A stretch of DNA of 64,000 bases, taken from positions 5,063,001 to 5,127,000 of the forward strand of contig NC_092680.1 of NCBI RefSeq assembly GCF_964355755.1. The letters run 5' to 3'. Position numbers and translations under genes: made by a program. Position 1 is the stretch's first letter. Each line of letters starts with the position of its first letter. This DNA is from Antedon mediterranea (lineage: Eukaryota; Echinodermata; Crinoidea; Comatulida; Antedonidae). Below the pieces are notes generated by a model. It made no database searches. It saw nothing but the letters and a program-made list of their open reading frames with translations, and was not told the origin of the DNA. Below, piece after piece: positions 60,796 through 64,000 of the stretch.

Positions 60796-61737
60796 CTACA
60801 TCTTATTGTCCAACATCATCATAATTGCGACAGTGTTGTTAGCGAGGAAGCTTGCGACATGCGTCCCATATCGGAATCTATCGGCCTCGGCTTCCTCACT
60901 GAACTTAACCATCTCCTTCTCCGTAAAAACTTTCTCCAAATCATCATCAATAACAATAGTTTCTTGATCGAGTGAATCATCACGTTCTACTGTTGACCCA
61001 GTTACGACCTTTGGATCAGTTGTTTTTTCATTTAACGCAATCACCTTTGATTCTTGGTCCGTGGTGAGTGATTGGTCAGCATCGTTTGCTTCAACTAAAA
61101 TGGTTTCGTTATCAATTACCGCTTTGCATGTTAGCATACTGTTACTATTACTGTCCAATATGTGTAAAGTGCTTTCAGATAAATGTTTTTCTGCAAGCTT
61201 TTTGCTGCACTCTGCATCAACGTTTGGCCGCAAATCGACGTTAAGTGCCTCATCACAGACTTTTCGTGACAAATCACTAGTTAATGGATCTTTATTTTCA
61301 CATTTTAAACTAACTTGAAAATTGTTTGTATCTGGAATCAACTCGGGTCCATTAATTAACGTATTCGATTCAGTTACATTATTACGATTTTTATCCTGCG
61401 CGATACTTTGCGTAGCGTCCGTTATAAGTTCTGGTAAATTTGTGTTAGCTCCCTTGTTGTAGAGTTCAGCACATATTTCCGGATTCATAAACAAAAGCCC
61501 CGGAATTGCGTGAGGTTCATGAGATTTCGTAGCGTTTGATATTACACTACAGCCTCGCATTATTCTCATGGAAGAGGTGCTGCGAGGAAATGATGCGATC
61601 AGTTTACAGCAAGTGTATTGATCATTGATATTAGGATCATAGTCATTTTTAATGTGGGATTCTGCGATCATAGAATTGAAAATACTGGATGAAGATGTTG
61701 TATCATCGTCACTAACTTGCATCCACAGATAAGGCAT
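60796..61737 (-). CDS. Acidic 313-residue protein of unknown function
   Basis: ATG at 61737 to TAG at 60796-60798, one uninterrupted coding exon and by far the longest open frame in the window. No family recognised. The first ~110 residues are Ser/Asn/Asp-rich with a more structured piece (MRIMRGCSVISNAT...PGLLFMNPEICAELYNKGAN). Residues ~115-260 are low-complexity and acidic. The last ~40 (FTEKEMVKFSEEAEADRFRY then GTHVASFLANNTVAIMMMLD) look like a conserved helical end. No signal peptide or membrane span. A TTTATTTCAG acceptor at 61771 places 33 bases of 5' UTR in the same exon. The stop TAG is directly followed by GTATTT, which mimics a donor; splicing there would still leave the stop in the exon. 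Confidence 0.75.
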   Translation of the reverse strand: MPYLWMQVSDDDTTSSSSIFNSMIAESHIKNDYDPNINDQYTCCKLIASFPRSTSSMRIMRGCSVISNATKSHEPHAIPGLLFMNPEICAELYNKGANTNLPELITDATQSIAQDKNRNNVTESNTLINGPELIPDTNNFQVSLKCENKDPLTSDLSRKVCDEALNVDLRPNVDAECSKKLAEKHLSESTLHILDSNSNSMLTCKAVIDNETILVEANDADQSLTTDQESKVIALNEKTTDPKVVTGSTVERDDSLDQETIVIDDDLEKVFTEKEMVKFSEEAEADRFRYGTHVASFLANNTVAIMMMLDNKM

Positions 61738-61954
61738 GGCTTCAACAGTTAACTTTATGCAAAGATGATTCTGAAATAAAAATATAGTTTAATCAAAGAT
61801 TTGTTTGTTCTTTATTACAAAACTGATAAACAGTTTTGACATTATATTTTACTGTCATTTGCTACTATACTGGGTAGGGGTGGAACACATGGTTATAGGA
61901 GTTCAGTTCCTGTTTGCGTTTAATTCTTACTAAATTACTTGGTGGTCTTTGTTA

Positions 61955-62135
61955 AAGCGTGGTTCCCACTAGAATGTAACGCAAGGACGTAAACGCAACA
62001 CAAGCAAATTGACCAATCACAAGCGATGGCTTATTCGCTTGTGATTGCTAACTGTCTATAACTTCGCTTTTCATTGGTTAAAACGCTTGCGTTGCGTTTA
62101 CGTCCTTGCGTTACGTTCTAGTGGGAACCAAGCTT
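61955..62135 (-). mobile_element. 181 bp MITE with GTTCCCACTAG ends, copy 2
   Basis: Ends AAGCGTGGTTCCCACTAGAA and TTCTAGTGGGAACCAAGCTT. Same length as the 40.04 kb copy with the interior reversed (GCGATGGCTTATTCGCTTGT here, ACAAGCGAATAAGCCATCGC there). In the intron of the 313-residue gene. Confidence 0.85.
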
Positions 62136-62226
62136 ACATGCTTTTCTTGACAATAAAAAACAAGAATAAGAACATTTACAATCATAAACATATCATTTAT
62201 GTTGCAAGATGAATTCGTGCAATGAT

Positions 62227-62417
62227 CAATGGCGTAACTCAGAGGGCCCTGGTTTAGGAACTTTAAGTGGCCCTCAAATGCTTAAGGCCTCGGACGTTTT
62301 TAACTTTTTTTAGACATATTTTAATGCCTGTTTTTTTCTCTGGACACTGCTCAGGGGCCCCATAAGCTCCAGGGCCCATGTGTTTAGTCAGAGAGCGCTC
62401 ATAGCCATTACGCCCTG
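62227..62417. mobile_element. hAT-like MITE
   Basis: CAATGGCGTAACTCAG at left, CCATTACGCCCTG at right, with complementary GGGCCCTGG / CCAGGGCCC internal parts. Related to the 15.14 kb element. No clear 8 bp duplication in the flanks. Confidence 0.6.
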
Positions 62418-62674
62418 AGTCTATACTCTTTTTGAATATTTTCAATTCAAAAAATTAATTAATAAAAATAAGTTTTAATTTCAAAAGGTGTAGGCCCTTT
62501 TCTGAATCTACGACATAAACCTTTCCATAGAAAATTCTCTTTTTTTGTGTACAATTCATCCATTCAATCAAACAAACAAAAATTAATAAAATATAATATA
62601 TGTATTAATTTACTAATAGACATTGTGACCCCATCATATCAGAGTTTTTAAGTTAAATCTTTTATTTAATATAA

Positions 62675-63018
62675 GGGTATGTTCAGGCTCACGGCGTTAA
62701 TGTGGCGTTTAAACGGCGTACATATTTTTGTGTCTGAACTACAGTAGGCCGCGGATTATAGTTAGGTAGCTTTTACGCCGTGTCAGTGGCGTTAATAACC
62801 CTAGCAGTAGAGGGTAGATTAATAACGCTACAGTAATCCAGTGATGTATCAGTAACCAATGAAAAGACAGGACCTCGGTTAGCAGGCCAACAGCATACCT
62901 ATACAACGAGATAGCTAAACATCAAACTATCTGGTTTTAAAGAACAGTACAGTTGGCGTCAGCGATATGATATTTTATATTACAGATTACTGCACGCCTT
63001 GCGTTAGATAACATACCC
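62675..63018. mobile_element. 344 bp PIF/Harbinger-like MITE
   Basis: Short inverted ends GGGTATGTT and AACATACCC, flanked by TAA on both sides (62672-62674 and 63019-63021). The left subterminal TTCAGGCTCACGGCGTTAAT recalls the style of the 33.5 kb element. Confidence 0.68.
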
Positions 63019-63394
63019 TAACTTGCATAGATTGTTCAGGCATCCTCTTGGGTATTTCATGTTTATTGTATTATCACTTAATCTTTAAAATGGTTCCATG
63101 ATGGGCACACAATGACAACCTCCTTAATATGCCATTAAATCATAGTTTAAACTACATTAATACGGCAAACATATGTTTGTTTATAATAACATCAACATTA
63201 TACACAACATAGGCTACAATATATAAAAAAAAAGCAACACAAATAAATTTTAAAGACCCTTTCCCTGCAATTTTGGACGTTTTTGGGAAAATAATACATA
63301 TATATCACTTTAAAAACATTAAACCATGTCATTCCTTGTCTTAAATGTACGTTTTATGGTAAATTATGATAAAAAGTGAGAAACAATGCACTAC

Positions 63395-63560
63395 CTAAGT
63401 AGCTCGCGGCGATCGAACTCTCGTGGACGGTCTCAGGCCTAGCCTAGCTAGGCTTAGTTTTGTAGGCCTAGCTGGTAAACATCGGTAACGTACGAACATC
63501 GTACGCTAGCTATATACCTAGCCTGACGTTGTATAGTTGCTGCATTAATTGTCTTTCTAT
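63395..63560 (-). promoter_or_regulatory. Probable 5' UTR exon of the 313-residue gene
   Basis: A good donor (TACTTAG then GTAGTG) at 63394-63395 ends a CpG-containing segment (GAACTCTCGTGGACGG, GCTCGCGGCGATCG in plus sense). It would splice to the acceptor at 61771. The upstream exon limit is not readable. Confidence 0.4.
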
Positions 63561-63639
63561 TTTTGCCAGACTCCGTTGATACAAATTGGGGAACACCCGG
63601 TATTTTCGCTGAAAAGTTAGGAGTCTTCCATTTGTTTTG

Positions 63640-63740
63640 GCTTCACGATCGATCGAAAAGTGGGCGAATTACAGGTGAAAAACAAAAATATCAATCCGCG
63701 CGCAATGCATTTTGGGATTTATAGCGGGCCGCTATAATTA
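63640..63740. promoter_or_regulatory. CpG-containing promoter-like patch with ZNF143/STAF-like site
   Basis: TCAATCCGCGCGCAATGCAT runs into TGCATTTTGGGATTT (63706-63720), resembling the ZNF143/STAF element often found at bidirectional metazoan promoters. GC content is well above background. It would serve the 313-residue gene on the minus strand and perhaps a plus-strand gene beyond the window. Inferred from motif resemblance only. Confidence 0.35.
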
Positions 63741-64000
63741 TTAAAATCGATTTATTTTTCACATTTTTAACCGTTTAAAGACGAAAAAAGTTATCGCAAT
63801 AGGACCATATAGTATTATTTTTACATTAAATATAGTTTGTGATCTTAAATTAGATCTAAAAAACGTAGGGAATGGGGCTTTAATAATTTAAAAATAATAA
63901 CAGCATGTATCATATGCTTCAAATCATCGATATAACATCAGGGAATGAATAGTTAGTATGTAACAATGAATAGGAATATTGTAGCCATAAGGCTATATAG
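63741..64000. other. Right-edge flank
   Basis: AT-rich sequence upstream of the promoter-like patch. No exon could be supported before the window ends. Confidence 0.4.

Noticed and set aside
60796-60805. Donor site directly after the TAG of the 313-residue gene, making it a first exon of the GRAMD gene
   Set aside because: The TAG would stay in frame in the exon, and no other donor near the end leaves the phase 2 needed by the downstream exons.
62263-62445. 60-codon minus-strand frame with GPGAYGAPEQC
   Set aside because: It is the translation of the GC-rich hAT-like MITE palindrome.

Overview
This is an AT-rich, intron-rich animal nuclear sequence. It has consensus GT-AG splice sites, tRNA-derived SINEs, many short inverted-repeat transposons, and patches of GGCCTAGGCCTA-like and TACAGTACAGTA-like sequence. 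The style fits a marine invertebrate deuterostome, with an echinoderm the best guess. No bacterial, viral, CRISPR or structural RNA gene was found. Nearly all long open frames are chance readings of introns or of transposon palindromes; the real genes are split into exons of 44-331 bp.

Three genes lie head to tail on the minus strand. (1) Positions 374-11538 hold the 5' part of ATR, the DNA-damage checkpoint kinase. Nineteen coding exons with fully consistent phases give about 862 residues of N-terminal HEAT-repeat region; the remainder, including the kinase domain, runs off the left edge. (2) Positions 17307 to about 57488 hold a GRAM-domain, single-membrane-span protein of the GRAMD2A/GRAMD2B family. 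Eleven shared exons (17.3-25.8 kb) encode the GRAM domain, an acidic linker, a transmembrane segment and a C-terminal coiled coil. Upstream lie four candidate alternative first exons (33.4, 48.6, 50.4 and 57.5 kb) and two cassette exons (42.4 and 45.4 kb). All end in the same phase, so every combination gives an open frame (about 394-463 residues). (3) Positions 60796-61737 hold a single coding exon for an unrecognised acidic 313-residue protein. Its probable 5' UTR exon and promoter lie at 63.4-63.7 kb.

The rest is mostly transposon debris. It includes 13 copies of a ~145 bp palindromic MITE with GCTCTGTCTACAC ends; three copies of a ~320 bp element with ACTCGGGGTA ends and CRE palindromes; two PIF/Harbinger-like elements with TAA target duplications; a 181 bp MITE; a TA-flanked 358 bp MITE; hAT-like and pogo-like fragments; at least three SINE types; and LINE-type 3' tails.

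The most interesting points are the phase-matched multi-promoter N-terminus of the GRAMD gene, with one first exon about 120 bp from a Harbinger-like element; a degenerate second copy of its coiled-coil exon; and a 120 bp tandem array in ATR that repeatedly copies the start of one coding exon. No clearly new multi-gene system is visible.
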